From NCBI GenBank assembly GCA_020912385.1, contig CP087220.1, positions 558,001-622,000 of the forward strand: a stretch of 64,000 nt of DNA, in the 5' to 3' direction. The notes beneath the pieces are model-generated. The model ran no database searches. It was not told the origin of the DNA and saw nothing but the letters and a program-made list of their open reading frames with translations. A program made the translations under genes and the position numbers. Positions 45,317-57,019 of the stretch are shown piece by piece. Numbering within the stretch: position 1 is the stretch's first letter; each line of letters opens with the position of its first letter. This DNA is from Neofusicoccum parvum (taxonomy: Eukaryota; Ascomycota; Dothideomycetes; Botryosphaeriales; Botryosphaeriaceae).

Positions 45317-46898
45317 ACGAGAAGGCGCAGGAAGCGTTACATAATGTGGCTTTTGAGCGGGATGCGGCATGGACTTTTGGCGGGTACAGCGAAGTGCGTT
45401 TGGCGTTGGGTATAAGCAGAGGCGGGAACTGCATGTCAGCTGGCGTTTTGAATTTGACCTATAGAGTATTTGGACGGCTGGCGGCCGCAATGACGCTCGG
45501 CTGGAAAATGGCTGGAGGCTGGCGAAAGTCTTATAGATGAGGACGGGAGGAGGCGAATGGATAGAAGGCGTAGCGAGGACTTTGCTGCAGGAATGCGTGG
45601 CCACCCCCCAACGCGACCAATGGGCGATGACATGGAGGCCCGTCTCACTGGGATTGCGGAGATTGTATTACCTTCCACCGCCTCCTTCCTGGGCGGCAGT
45701 GCATTGAAGGAAGTCAGCCCGTCAGCAATATGTGGGGACAGAATGCACTCGTCCCGATGCCATTCGCTACCTCGTCTGCCGTGGCCGCCCGGCTTCCGTC
45801 AACATTTCCCGGGAAGCTCTCCTGGTGACGGCTGCGCGCATGCATACGACGTACGATATACGGCAGGCCAGGCCGCCCTCAGGCCAACAACCTCGGGGGC
45901 ATGGGTGGCCCCTTCATTTCTGCACGAGTCGCAGCGGAGCCTCAACGGGCAAACCCTCCTTTCTGCGCGGTCAGGCGGCGGTGAGAGGCATCGTGGAATT
46001 CCCCTTTCGCAGGCGACCGGCACCGCAGGGCGATCTGCGCCAGGGGTTCCTGATCTCCGCATGGATGGCGACACCGAGATCTCCACAATAAATTCCTATA
46101 TCTGGAATTGCTGCACGTAACAGCGCGCTCGTCCGCTAGCGGCAGCACGCTCCTCGACTTCTGGAAGACCGCGACGACGTTGCAACGGTAGCGGCTCGGG
46201 CGCGCGCTTCTGTGCAGCCACCGATGCGACTGTGGAGCTGACGATGCGGGCGGGCAGCGGGACCGAAGGGGTTTTTGTTTTGCGCGTCTATTTTTGGCCG
46301 TGGGTTCCTGGAGGAGCTGCTCCTTCCGAGAACAAGCCAAATCTGACAGCCGGCCGGCCGGGGAAGCAGGCGCCCTCTGGCGCCGCCCTGCCTCCTCCGG
46401 CAATCTCAGCCTTAGCCAAGCACTAAGAAATCTCCGCCTCTCGAGTCACTGCGTCTTCCATGGACAGCCCTTCCGCCGGGACCGTGCCAGTCAGCCACCT
46501 GACGAGCGCTAGGCAACGTGCTCACCACGTTTGGCCGTGGCGACTCGTGTCATCGAGAATCCTGCTGCCAGCTGCTGTGAGCCCCGGAGCCCCTCGGCGC
46601 TGCACGCTGCGCGCCTCGTCCCCCGCCTTCTGTGGACCTGCGCCATCGTATTCACTTTAACAAGCATGCGGCTCGAGCGGGACGATCGACGCGGGTGCCA
46701 TTGGAGGGCTGCCATCACGGCTCGATGTAACTATGCCGCCTGCTCCCGCTTACTCTTAAGTATCTTGCTGCTTCCGCGCTGCCCAGCCTGCTTTGAATCA
46801 GTCCTCACATAATCGGAGCTTGTCTTCTCTCACTTCACTCCGGGCCTCGCTCTCTCTCTTCCTCTCCCATCTTTCGCTGTTCTTTGCGCGAGCCCAAG
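45317..46898. other. 1.6-kb intergenic region
   Basis: 3' flank of DUG3 and promoter of the secreted oxidase gene. The final 90 bases are CT-rich (a CTCTCTCTTCC run near 46850-46868), typical of a fungal 5' UTR. Other frames are noise. Confidence 0.5.
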
Positions 46899-48751
46899 AT
46901 GATCAAGTCGATACTAGCTGTCGGCGCCCTCGCTGGCTGCTCCCTCGCCGCGCCGGCACCGGGCGCGAACGTTGCTCGCGCTCTCGCCGTTTCTCCCGAC
47001 GGCTCCTGTGGCGGCTCGACAGGTTACACATGCGAGGGCTCGTCGTTCGGCTCGTGCTGCTCGCAATACGGCTGGTGTGGAACCAGCACCGCGTACTGTG
47101 GCACCGGCTGCGATGCTAGCGGCGGCAAGTGCGGTACCGGTGACAGCGCCACTACCTCCACACCACCTGCGTCATCTGCAACCAGCGCCCCCCCTGCTTC
47201 GACCCCGACCGGCGGTGCCGCTTCGACTCTGACCGACTGCTTGGGCGAGAAGGACGTCCCGATCAAGTTGACCTCGGATGCCGACTTCTCGACGCTTTCT
47301 AAGCCCTACAACCTGCGTCTGCCTTACAACCCCGCCGTCATTGTCATTCCCACCACCGTCCAGCATATCTCTGACGCTGTTGTTTGCGCATCTGAGAACA
47401 ATGTCAAGGTGCAGGCCAAGAGTGGAGGTCACTCCTACTCGTCTTTCAGTTCCGGCGGCAAGGATGGCAGCATGATCATCAACCTTCAGGAGTTCCAGGA
47501 CGTTACCCTTGACGACCAGGGTATCGCTAAGGTCGGTGGTGGTTTGAGGTTGGGTAACCTGGCTCAGAGCATCTACGACCAGGGCAAGCGTGCTCTTTCT
47601 CATGGAACCTGCCCTGGCGTCGGTATCGGAGGCCATTTCACCCACGGTGGCTATGGCTATGCTTCGCGTAACTGGGGTCTTGCTATGGACCAAATTGTTG
47701 GCCTGGATGTTGTGCTTGCCAATGGCAGCGCTGTCCATGCTACGGAGACGGAGTACTCGGAAATCTACTATGTGAGTATTCCTTCCCCATCAGTCCTCAA
47801 AAAGACATACTTCCAACCCCGCTCCGACTTTCAAAGGCATGATGTGCTGACCCTGTCTCATAGGCTCTCCGTGGTGCTGCCGACTCCTTCGGTATCGTCA
47901 CTTCCTTCTACCTGCAAACCCATGAGGCTCCTTCCAGCGTTACTTACTTCGCTTACCCTCTGTCCGGCATGTGGGATGACGCCACCAAGACCGCTGGCTA
48001 CTTCCAGCACATCCAGGATGCTGTTCAGAACGCCTCCATCATCGACCGCAACATCGGCGGCCTAGGCATGTACATGGACGGCTCCGGATTCAGCCTCAGC
48101 GGCTCCTACTTTGGCACCGTCGACGACTTCAACAACAAGGTTGCCCCCGAACTCCTCCGCGGCCTCCCCACGCCTACTAGCAAGACCGTCGAATCGCTCT
48201 CCTGGATCGACTTCCTCATCAAGCTCGGTGGAGCAAAATCGCTCAGCACCCCTAAGACCGGTTACGACTCTCACGACAACTTCTTCGCCAAGTCTGTCAC
48301 CGTGCCGGAGGCTAGTCCCCTCACCGAGGACCAGCTGGTGTCTTACTTCAACTACATGATCACCCAGGGCAAGAGTGCACCTGCTAGCTGGTACTCCATC
48401 ATCAACCTGTACGGCGGCCCAGACAGCCAGGTCAACGCCAAGGACGTGAACTTCGCCGCCTACTCTGACCGTTCGTCCCTGTGGGTCGCCCAGCACTACA
48501 TCTTCACCGATGCCACCAGCACCCTGCCGACCTCTTCGATTGACTGGCTGGATGGCCTCAACAACGCCATGACGGACAAGATGCCTAATGCGAACTTTGG
48601 CGCGTACTTGAACTATGTGGACCCGAGCTTGAGCGCAGCAGATGCGCATGAGGTGTACTATGGCGACAGCTTGTACCAGAAGCTGGCCGGCATCAAAACG
48701 AGCGTCGACCCGAAGAGTGTTTTCTGGAACCCGCAGGCCATCGGTGCGTAG
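46899..48751 (+). CDS. secreted FAD-linked oligosaccharide oxidase (AA7, BBE-like) with N-terminal chitin-binding CBM18
   Basis: Predicted 586 aa from two exons, 46899-47771 and 47864-48751. A signal peptide (MIKSILAVGALAGCSLAAPA) is followed by one hevein-type CBM18 with eight cysteines (37-78), including CCSQYGWCG and YCGTGC. After a Ser/Thr/Pro linker comes a PCMH-type FAD domain with both residues for bicovalent FAD: His178 in KSGGHSYSSF and Cys238 in GTCPGVGIGGHFTHGGYG. The C-terminal BBE segment is YLNYVDPSLS ... YYGDSLYQKLAGIK, with VFWNPQAIG. AA7 members oxidise reducing-end sugars, including chito- and cello-oligosaccharides, releasing H2O2. CBM18 suggests chitin or chito-oligosaccharides as the target; this is inference. 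The intron (92 nt, GTGAGT...TAG) lies in YYALRGAADSFG. Confidence 0.94.
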
Positions 48752-49317
48752 AAGAGAAATGGTTGCTAAAAATATTTGGAGATCTTTAAGCGGGCGATTC
48801 GGTGCTTGGGAGTAATGTCTGATTTCGGGTAATATGCATACGTCTTGTTGATGGATGAGATATGTCCTTTGTGGATAGGAAATCTATATGAAATCTTAAT
48901 TTCTAGACCAGTTACTTCATGCTTTGTGCCAATGAATGAAATTTTTGCACATCAGACATGTCAGCAGAGCTTACGCGGTGTTGTAGTTGCCCTTCAAGCG
49001 ACGTATTTGGGCACCTTAAAGAAAACGGGAAAGACTGACTGCAACAAAGCCAGTTGTCGATCTCGGTAAGACTATCCAGATCGTCAAAACGCTATCCTTC
49101 GACAAAGGAAGAACACAGCACGACCGGAGCACAGAACATTTTCCGGCCATCCATCTGTTTCTTTGTCTCATACAACACAATCAAAACTCACCCCCCTCTA
49201 TCCCTACCAACACGTTCACCCAGCAAAATAAAGACCCCACCACGCGCACCGTCAAAATTCACACTCCTCAACCTCGACAATCTGCACATACCTCAAGCAT
49301 CCACCCAACCCATCACA
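48752..49317. other. 566-bp intergenic region
   Basis: 3' flank of the oxidase gene and upstream region of the next gene. The last ~110 bases are CA-rich (CCAACACG, CCACC and ACAATC blocks), as in many fungal 5' leaders. Confidence 0.45.
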
Positions 49318-49749
49318 ATGCCGTCCACAACCTACCACCTCCTCTCCCTCGTCCGCGCCCTCTCCCTCCTCCCCCTCGTCGCCGCCCTCGCTCTCATTGC
49401 CTACTTCCGCGACTCACTGTACGCGCACCTACACACCAGTCTGAATCCACACTACACTGTCCCCTTCGAGTATGCGGAGTTGCGGTTCTGGTTGGACGCG
49501 TTGGTGTGGGTGCCGGCGGCGGCGCAGGTGGTGTTGTTGTGGGTGTGGTGGGTGCGGTTGGAGGACGAGGTGGTGACGGGCATACTGAGCGCGCCGGGGG
49601 AGAGGGAGAGGCAGGCGGTGTGGCGGCGGAAATGGTGGGCGAGAGCGGAGGATGAGAGGGTGAGGAAGGAGCAGGGAAGGGGTAGGGGTGGGTTGTGGAG
49701 GGGGATGGGAAGGGAACGTGGGGAGCTGGTGGCCAAGTGGTTTACTTGA
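49318..49749 (+). CDS. small hydrophobic membrane protein, unknown
   Basis: Predicted 143 aa in one exon: MPSTTYHLLSLVRALSLLPLVAALALIAY. Hydrophobic helices are visible at about 9-29 and 62-79 (WLDALVWVPAAAQVVLLWVWW). They are followed by a strongly charged Arg/Glu-rich C-terminus (ERERQAVWRRKWWARAEDERVRKEQ). The layout (two membrane helices, short exposed loop, basic tail) resembles small uncharacterised fungal membrane proteins. The ATG is preceded by a leader-like CA-rich sequence, which supports the start. No family recognised. Confidence 0.6.
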   Translation: MPSTTYHLLSLVRALSLLPLVAALALIAYFRDSLYAHLHTSLNPHYTVPFEYAELRFWLDALVWVPAAAQVVLLWVWWVRLEDEVVTGILSAPGERERQAVWRRKWWARAEDERVRKEQGRGRGGLWRGMGRERGELVAKWFT

Positions 49750-49817
49750 GTTGGACGCGGAAAAAAGGTATTTATTGGGAGTGTCGCTTGCTAGTATCCA
49801 AGATTACAAGGAAAGCA

Positions 49818-49835
49818 AAAAAAAAAAAAAAAAAA
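49818..49835 (+). repeat. poly(A) tract
   Basis: Run of about 18 A residues between the small membrane gene and the convergent PPPDE gene end. Probably a 3'-flank homopolymer; no retroposon hallmarks were seen. Confidence 0.6.
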
Positions 49836-49945
49836 CACAAAAACGCTGATGAGGGGGTGTCTAAAGGTGGTCGCTTGCGCTGATTCTCCGGTCTACTCGT
49901 CTCCATCTTGTCCGTCTAAAAAGCCGACTGCGATCTAAGCCGCTT

Positions 49946-51957
49946 CTACATCTCCAAGCCCTTCCCGAGCAACACCTTCCCAACCTCCAAAACGGTTTCG
50001 TCTTTGCCGCACATGTCCAGCTTGCTCAGAACCGTCCCCTTCGCATCCATCGCCTTGCACAAGTCCAGCAGCTCGCCCTCCACGTCCGCACAATACACCA
50101 GCAATCCCAGGCTCGTCAACATCCCCAGCACCGCCTCTTTGCTTTCTTGCTCAGCTGCAATAGCCTCCAGCAGCGCGGCCACGATCTCGACCTGCTCGGA
50201 CTCGGCGAGGACGTCGCGGTGCTGCTCGACGCGCATGCGGTGGTTGGCGGTGGCGATGTTGAACGCGAGGCTAGCGGCGGCGATGCGGACCGGGCGGTGC
50301 TCGTCGTCGAGAAGGCTAGCGCTGAGGAGGTGCGTGAGCAGCGCGGCGAAGGTGTCGTGCGCAAGAAGATGTGTGCGCGTGAGGGTGGTGGTGAAGAGGT
50401 TGCAGGCGAGCTGCAGCGTCACGAGGCGCAGGTTGTAGGGGCACTGTGGCATGTCGTTGACATGCGAGATCAGGGCCGTCACGGTTGCGGCGTCGTGCTC
50501 TTCGGCAAAGTAGCCTGAGACGCGTGGGTCGGTTAAGGTTAGACGGAAGAGATCGTATGCCGCGAAGAGGTCTTCTGGCGGAATGGCGCGGATGGCGTCG
50601 CGCAGGAAAGTGGCGAAGTCTGGAAGGGCTGGGAGCGGCGCTTCGCGTGAGCCTTCGTCTCGTCGGGTGGTTATGAAGGCGGCGACCATGGCAATGATGG
50701 GGCTCTTGCCGTGGTCGCCCATCTTGTGGATGAGCTTCTCCAGCGGTGGGACCTTCTCGTACTTTACTGGGTGGAGACTTGCTCCGAGCAGTTTTGGCAG
50801 GTCGAGTCTTGTGTGTGGATGGCCCATGTTTGCTTGTTGCAGAAGCAGTCGAACGTTACCCCGAAGTTGCGGCTCATTTGCGCCAGACCACTGGTCGTCT
50901 TTCAAACCCTTCAGGAAGGTTACAAATGTAGGCGTGGCTCTGACACTGTACTTAGCCGCGACATCGTACACCTGATTAATGTCCACCTTGATAAATACAC
51001 CGTTCGACCCCGCTTCCTCTGCCAGTTCGTCGAAAGTTGGGTATAGAACCTTGCAAGGAGCGCAGGTCGAAGATGTGAAGAAAATGACTGCACAGGTATC
51101 CTTGGCGCTGGCTAGCAGCTTGTCGACTTGTTGGAGACTGGTCACACTGTGAATCTTGCCCTGCTGCGCGGCCACACCATTCGCGTACCCATTGGCAGTC
51201 CCGTTCGTAGTGCCGTTTGTGGTACCATTAGTGGCTGCTGGCGGTGCTCCGCTGGGCACGTTCTGCGACGGAACAGGGGCCTGGGTCACGGATCTCATGG
51301 CTGCATCGATCTGAGGCCTCAGCATCTGGCCAAAAGGCGTGTTCAAGACCGTCTGCGGCAGGGACGTGATGTGCTCCGGGATGCCCTTCCCAACAAGGAA
51401 CATGGCAAAATCATTTGAACTGCGGCACCGTTAGCCTGACTCTTTGCAGCGGAGCGATGCGGCTACAAATTGTTGCAGTTGTGGGCGAAAAGGTCATAGG
51501 ACTCGGGCGTGTAGACTTCTTTGAGAGACTCCAGATACTCCAGGATCACGTCCATCTCCAGTTCGGTGGTGCCCAGCTTGATGACCTCTTCAGGCGCCCC
51601 ATGGTGGGTTGAACCAGGATAGCACGTCTGCACGCCTGCATGGAGTTTCAGCAAACCGGGCTCGGACATTATGCAGCAAACGAAACGGACCTGCGCCAAA
51701 GAAATACTCGATGCCGCCGAACACCAGCGAGGTGTGGTAGACGGCGTCGATCTGGATGCCGAGGAACTGGCGGGAGAGCTGCGGGCAAAGTGGTCAGTCC
51801 GGGACACGCGACGATTGGCGGTTAAGCATAACGAGTACCTGTCTGGCTAGGCCCTAAACAGCGTGGTCAGTGGAGTTCAGGCAGATCGGATCCATCGTGG
51901 CTGAGCAGCAGCGGCACGCACCTTGGACAGATCGTAGACGTAGAGCTCGACGTCCAT
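49946..51957 (-). CDS. PPPDE peptidase - thioredoxin - PUL domain fusion protein
   Basis: Predicted 593 aa from five exons: 51957-51922, 51853-51839 (15 nt), 51778-51691, 51635-51467 and 51419-49946. The N-terminal PPPDE/DeSI-like cysteine peptidase domain (MDVELYVYDLSKGLARQLSRQ) has catalytic His32 in VYHTSLVFGG and Cys100 in AHNCNNF. A Thr/Asn-rich linker (TNGTTNGTTNG) leads to a thioredoxin domain with the CxxC site CAPC (222-225). A helical C-terminal PUL-like domain (about 330-593) of the kind that binds Cdc48/p97 follows. Relatives include deSUMOylating and deubiquitinating isopeptidases. Combined architecture suggests a redox-linked protease recruited to Cdc48, which is inference. Divergent from GDA1, 542 bp between starts. 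The 15-nt exon GLARQ is needed for the conserved DLSKGLARQLS sequence. Confidence 0.9.
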
Positions 51958-52499
51958 GCTGGCGGGTCGCGGGCGTTGTGCAGCGCGCAGTGCAGGCGGG
52001 ACGGGCGAGAGAGCGGCGAGCGGGGAGGGTCTGGGTCCAGGGCGCGGCGGGCGGCGGCGCGGGACGTCATGATGTCCACGCTCGTGGGCCAGGCGGCAAA
52101 GTGTTGCGACGCCTGCCAGAAGATTCCGCGCGCTGACCGGGCGTCACCAAGCTTATCGCCTGCCGCGATCTGGGATCCGCTGGGGCTCTGCGGCAGCCTT
52201 AACTGAATCTGGCGGCGCGTGGCTGGCCTCGCTGCTTGCTTTAGGGGCTGGCGCGGGCGCGCGACGGGCATTCCTGCCGCATTGTGTGCGCGCCCGCCTG
52301 CCGCCTCCGCTCTCTTCAGCGCTGCCTCTCCTGCGGTGCGCCCATCCACGTCCTCCCTTGGCCCTCGTTTCGTCCGTCCCCCTTTCCCAGGTTCCCGCTT
52401 GATTGCCGCCCGGGCGCCCGTTGTTATCACGACTCTGCGGCCCTTACGATCGCTACCGTCTTCGGCTTACGGCGCGCCACCGCCTGGTCAGAGCATTTC
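51958..52499. promoter_or_regulatory. divergent promoter PPPDE gene - GDA1
   Basis: 542 bp, GC-rich, no TATA box seen. Open frames across it are noise. Confidence 0.5.
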
Positions 52500-54396
52500 A
52501 TGTCCAGTAGCGTCGACGTCCAGCGGCGTCCTGACATCTGGTCTTATTTCTCCTTCAGCAGCGCTCCCCGCCGTCGCACATCGCTCTCCTTGCCGCTGAA
52601 GAGCAACAGCACCTTCGACCCCTTCGAGAAGGCCGACCGCCACAGCAACCGCCCCTCGACGGCCTCCACCACCGCATCGTCCTTCATGAACGACTACAAG
52701 ATCGGAGGCGGCAGCAGCACAATGAACCAGGGTCAGCGGACCCGGTACTTGAAGGCCGGCGGCATCATTGCCTTCATCTTCATCGTTTTCTTCTTCCTGG
52801 CCCCCGGCCACAGGGAGCCTGCAGGTTTGTGCCCCGGGGGATACACCTGTCCCCAAAAATTTCCCATCCGCTTTGCGCACCCGCTCACACCCATCCAGCA
52901 GGCACCGCGGGCAAGTTCCCTGGCGGCGACGTCGCCTCGGATCCCTCCGTCGCGACCACCAGGTGCACGCGCTCCTACTCCTCCGACAAGCCTCTCGTCC
53001 AGTATGCCCTCATGATCGATGCCGGTAGCACTGGCTCGCGCATCCACGTCTATCGCTTCAACAACTGCGGCCCCACTCCCGAACTCGAGGATGAGATTTT
53101 CGAGCAGACTGCGAAGAAGGAGGGCGGTTCTGGCCTGAGCTCCTACAAGGCCGACTCCGAGGGCGCCGCCCAGAGTCTGGATCCCTTGATGGAAGTTGCC
53201 CTGAAGAACGTTCCGGAGAAGCTGCAGGCCTGCACCCCTATCGCCGTGAAGGCCACCGCCGGTCTGCGCAAGCTGGGCCCGGAGCTGAGCGAGAAGATTC
53301 TTGTTGCTGTGCGCGATAGACTTGAAACAAAGTATCCGTTCCCCGTTCTGGCGGCCGACAAGGGCGGCGTTGAGGTCATGGACGGCACCGACGAGGGTGT
53401 CTACGCCTGGATCACCACCAACTACCTGCTTGGCAAGATTGGTGGTCCCGACAAGACGCCCACTGCTGCTGTCTTCGATTTGGGTGGAGGTTCCACCCAG
53501 ATTGTCTTTGAGCCCACTTTCCCCGACTCGAAAGACGGCGGCATGCCAGAGAAGCTTTCGGAAGGTGACCACAAGTACGAGCTCAACTTCGGTGGCCGCA
53601 ACTTCACCCTGTACCAGCACTCCTACCTGGGATACGGACTGATGGCCGCGCGCGAGAACATCCACAAGGTTGTTCTGGACGCTGCCTACGAGGAGGCGAA
53701 GAAGAGCACCTCTGCTGACAGCTCTGCTTGGCTCAAGAAGCCCATTATGAACCCTTGCCTTACTCCTGGTACCTCCAAGAAGATCGAGGTTCCGCTCGAG
53801 GAGGCCCACCCTCTGGGCAAGAGCGTCACTGTCAACATGACTGGCCCGGCCGAGGGCGCTCCGGCTCAGTGCCGCGCAATTGCCGAGAAGACGCTCAAGA
53901 AGGAAGCCGACTGCAAGCTTGCGCCGTGCGCCTTCAACGGTGTGCACCAGCCCTCTCTCGAGAAGACGTTCTCCCGCGAGGATGTGTACCTCTTCTCCTA
54001 CTTCTACGACCGCACGAACCCGCTCGGTCTGCCGTCGAGCTTCACGATCAACGAACTGAAGGAGCTCGTCAGCCGTGTCTGCCATGGCCCCGACTCTTGG
54101 GATGTTTTCCACAGCATCGAAGGGGCTATCGATGAGCTTAACGACCGCCCCGAGTCGTGCTTGGACTTGAACTTCATGCTTGCTCTTCTCCACACTGGCT
54201 ATGAGATGCCTATTGACAGAGAAGTCAAGATCGCGAAGAAGCTCAAGGGCAATGAGCTTGGCTGGTGTCTTGGTGCTAGGTAAGCCACATGCTCAATTAA
54301 TTTGTATGAGTAACATGCTAACATAGCCTTCACAGTCTTCCTCTCCTCAGCCAGGAGTCCGGCTGGCAATGCAAGATCAAGCAGATCACGAAATAA
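52500..54396 (+). CDS. GDA1: Golgi guanosine diphosphatase (GDA1/CD39 family)
   Basis: Predicted 587 aa from three exons: 52500-52824, 52902-54279 and 54336-54396. It is a type II Golgi membrane enzyme that hydrolyses GDP (and UDP) released by glycosyltransferases, allowing antiport of GMP for GDP-mannose. A cytosolic Ser/Arg-rich tail (1-84) precedes one membrane anchor (GGIIAFIFIVFFFLAPG). The luminal apyrase domain has ACR1 DAGSTGSRIHVY, ACR2 KATAGLR, ACR3 GTDEGVYAWITTNYLLG and ACR4 DLGGGSTQIVF. NFT and NMT glycosylation sequons are present. Intron 1 ends in a tandem CAGCAG acceptor. The start ATG gives an extended cytosolic tail; an internal Met (MNDYKIGGGSS) is a shorter alternative. Confidence 0.95.
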
Positions 54397-55441
54397 GTGC
54401 AGCACGAAGGAAAGCTGGGCGGGTAGTTTATTCGCATTACGAGGCGTTACGGAATATGAATTGATAACTATTGGGTTGACGGCGGGAGAGATGGTATACC
54501 TGGATATCTCTACCTAGATCTATGGGACGGTATCGGGATGTATCAATAATGTGGTCAATGGGCTGGCAGAGCGGCGTTGACGTCGCTCGTGATGGTGATG
54601 CGAAAAAGACAAATTAGAAAAGAAACTTGATATCAACGAATGGAGGGACTGTAGTAGAATCATCTGGCTTGCACTCTATCACTTAGGGATCTTGGTTGGG
54701 TAACATTCATAATATTTGCATGTCTCCCCCTCGCTGCCCCCCATCCGACTGATCAATGCAGCCGACCGGAATTTAGGGCGCGAAGAGGAACTCTCGTCGC
54801 CGTAGCGACAAGAGGCCTTTTCTATCTTGCTTCTCTGTCCACACTCGCTCATCCTGGATCATAGGCGATGGCGGGCTCTAGCAAAATTAGAAGCGATGGT
54901 CTAAGAAACAAAGAAAAAAACCCTCCGAGACTGGAGACGTCTCCCCAGTCATCCTTCCTCCCTCAACAGCGGTGCCGTGCTGATCGTGTCTCTGCACTGC
55001 CACTTTTGGAGCACCATACATCCTATGCTCCAAGCATTGGCACGGCAGAAAGCTGTGTTGGCGACGGTTCGGAATTTGGGAACGTTCTGTGAAGGAGAGT
55101 GAAGAGGAAAAGAGAGCGTGCGAGAAAATCTCAGTCATGGGCCTCTGCGCGCCAAGCCACGCCTTGCCTTGTACGGACTGGCGCCGCAAGGCCCCTGCGC
55201 GTCGCCGTCATTGAACGTGCTCGCGCGTGCCCGCGTTCGTCTCCATCCGGCCAATCGTCGCTATCATCACTGCCTATTGTTCGTCTCTACCGTCACGCCG
55301 GTCACTCGGTCGAGAGCCTTCGAGGCGCCCACCACAACGACCACCCTCTCACCTCACCGGCCACCACCGGGCCGCCTGCTCCTTCTCTACCGGCAAACCT
55401 AAATCATCAACCGCCACCCGCTCCGGCATTCCTCCCTCGCA
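54397..55441. other. 1.05-kb intergenic region
   Basis: 3' flank of GDA1 and upstream region of the EF-hand gene. No gene is supported. Confidence 0.5.
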
Positions 55442-56093
55442 ATGGTAAAGACCCACACCCGCATTCCAGACACCCAGACACCTACCTAACGCGCCCTCGC
55501 CCCAGCCGCCCAAACGCCGCGCCGCCCCCGCAACCAAGCCGGCCCCCAAGCAGCGCCGCTCCGCCCTCGCCCGCACCCACAACCTCACTGCCGCGCAGGA
55601 GACCGCGCTGCGCGAAGCCTTCGCCCTCTTCGCCATCCCGCACCCGTCGCCCGGCGACGCCGCCACCCCGGACGCCGCGAGCATGGGCGTCCTGCCCCGC
55701 GGCGACGCGCGGCGCGCGCTCATCGCGCTGGGCATCGACATGGGGCCCGGGGCCACGAGGGAGATGTTCGAGATCGTGGATCCAGAGGGCGAGGGGTGGG
55801 TGGGGTGGGATGGGTTCGTGGGGTACGCGGCTGCGGTGGGGATGGGTGGGGGGGAGGTGGACGAGGAGGTGAGGAAGGCGTTTGGGTTGTTTACGAAGGG
55901 GGCTGCGAGGAGGATTACGGTGGCGGATTTGAGGAGGGTGGCGAGGGAGCTGCGGGAGGAGGTGGATGAGGAGGTGTTGTGGGATATGGTGGTGGAGGCG
56001 AATGGGGAGAGGAGGACGAAGGAGGGCGTGGGGAGCGGGGTGGGCTTGGAAGAATTCGAGGCGGTGATGAGGAGGGCCGGGGTGTTTGGGTGA
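55442..56093 (+). CDS. EF-hand (calmodulin/centrin-like) protein with degenerate calcium loops
   Basis: Predicted 196 aa from two coding exons, 55442-55444 (just ATG) and 55506-56093. The donor GTAAAG follows the start codon directly. The protein begins MPPKRRAAPATKPAPKQRRSALARTHNLT, as fungal centrin-like proteins do. EF-hand-type helices follow (QETALREAFALFA, RRALIALGIDMG, EEVRKAFGLFTKGAARRITVADLRRVARELREEVDEEVLWDMV). The loop DPEGEGWVGWDG lacks the acidic residue at position 12, and the third loop (KGAARRITVADL) has almost no ligands, so calcium binding is doubtful. Likely a CDC31/centrin or calmodulin-like relative. Without the ATG exon the next in-frame Met (55683) would cut off the first EF helix, so the two-exon model is preferred. 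Confidence 0.75.
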
Positions 56094-57019
56094 GGCGGGT
56101 GATGTCGGATATTCTTTTTTTCACACGCTCTTGCTCGGCGTTCGGCATCTGCTGGGTTTGCTGGGATTCATCTGTCGGGGTTCAGGGAAAAGCGACGGCG
56201 TTGTTTTGGACGCCATGGCTTGGGATGAGGTACGGTACATACGCGGGAAGTTTGCTCTTGGCACAGCACGGGTCTCAGCTCCATGTCGCGGACGTGTTTC
56301 CAGGTCGAGGCCGGTTTGGTTTTCGGCTATAACTGCCTAAGGTTGCTAAAAGGCATACCCATGCAGAGCTGAAACGGGAACCTATAGGGAAGACCACATC
56401 GGTCGGTTTTTCCCGTGTCATTGAGCTATTACTTGGGAGCGCTTACCTTGGCGGCATGGCAAGCAAGATAGCAGGAAAAAGCATATAACCTGCGAACCAA
56501 AGAGATCCAGCCTAAGTGTGGCTATGCATCTTATTCTCCATGTGCCGAAACCGTAGGGCTCCAGGCCGCCAATCTTTCTCGGGTACCTGAAAATCGGATG
56601 TGACGGTGGTTTGACCAGCTAGAGCTTCTTTCACGCAGTTGTCACTTTCTCAACCATTATCCAAAACACACCAGACCAAGACATCTGCTAGTAGAGACAC
56701 GGGTAAGCATATCTGCGACACACATATGACACGAACTCGTTGGTTTCTATTACGCCGTTCTAAATGCTTTTGAAGTCGCAATTTCTCTGCTTGGTGAACC
56801 GCTGGTAGCTCACTCTCCCTTGACCGTTGCGCACGATGTTGTGGATGGTCCATTCTGCTAGTAACCGTTTGCCCCGCTAGTGAAGAGAAAAGAGAAAAAA
56901 AAAGTACATAATCGTGGGGCTTAACGAGAGGAGTGAAGAAAGCCGAAGGTCCGTTCGGTATGCAATTGTTGTTATCCGCAATCCTTACGCAAGCCGTGAA
57001 CATTGAAAACGCATCCTCC
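56094..57019. other. convergent 3' intergenic region
   Basis: 926 bp between two convergent genes, moderately AT-rich. No gene is seen. Confidence 0.5.
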
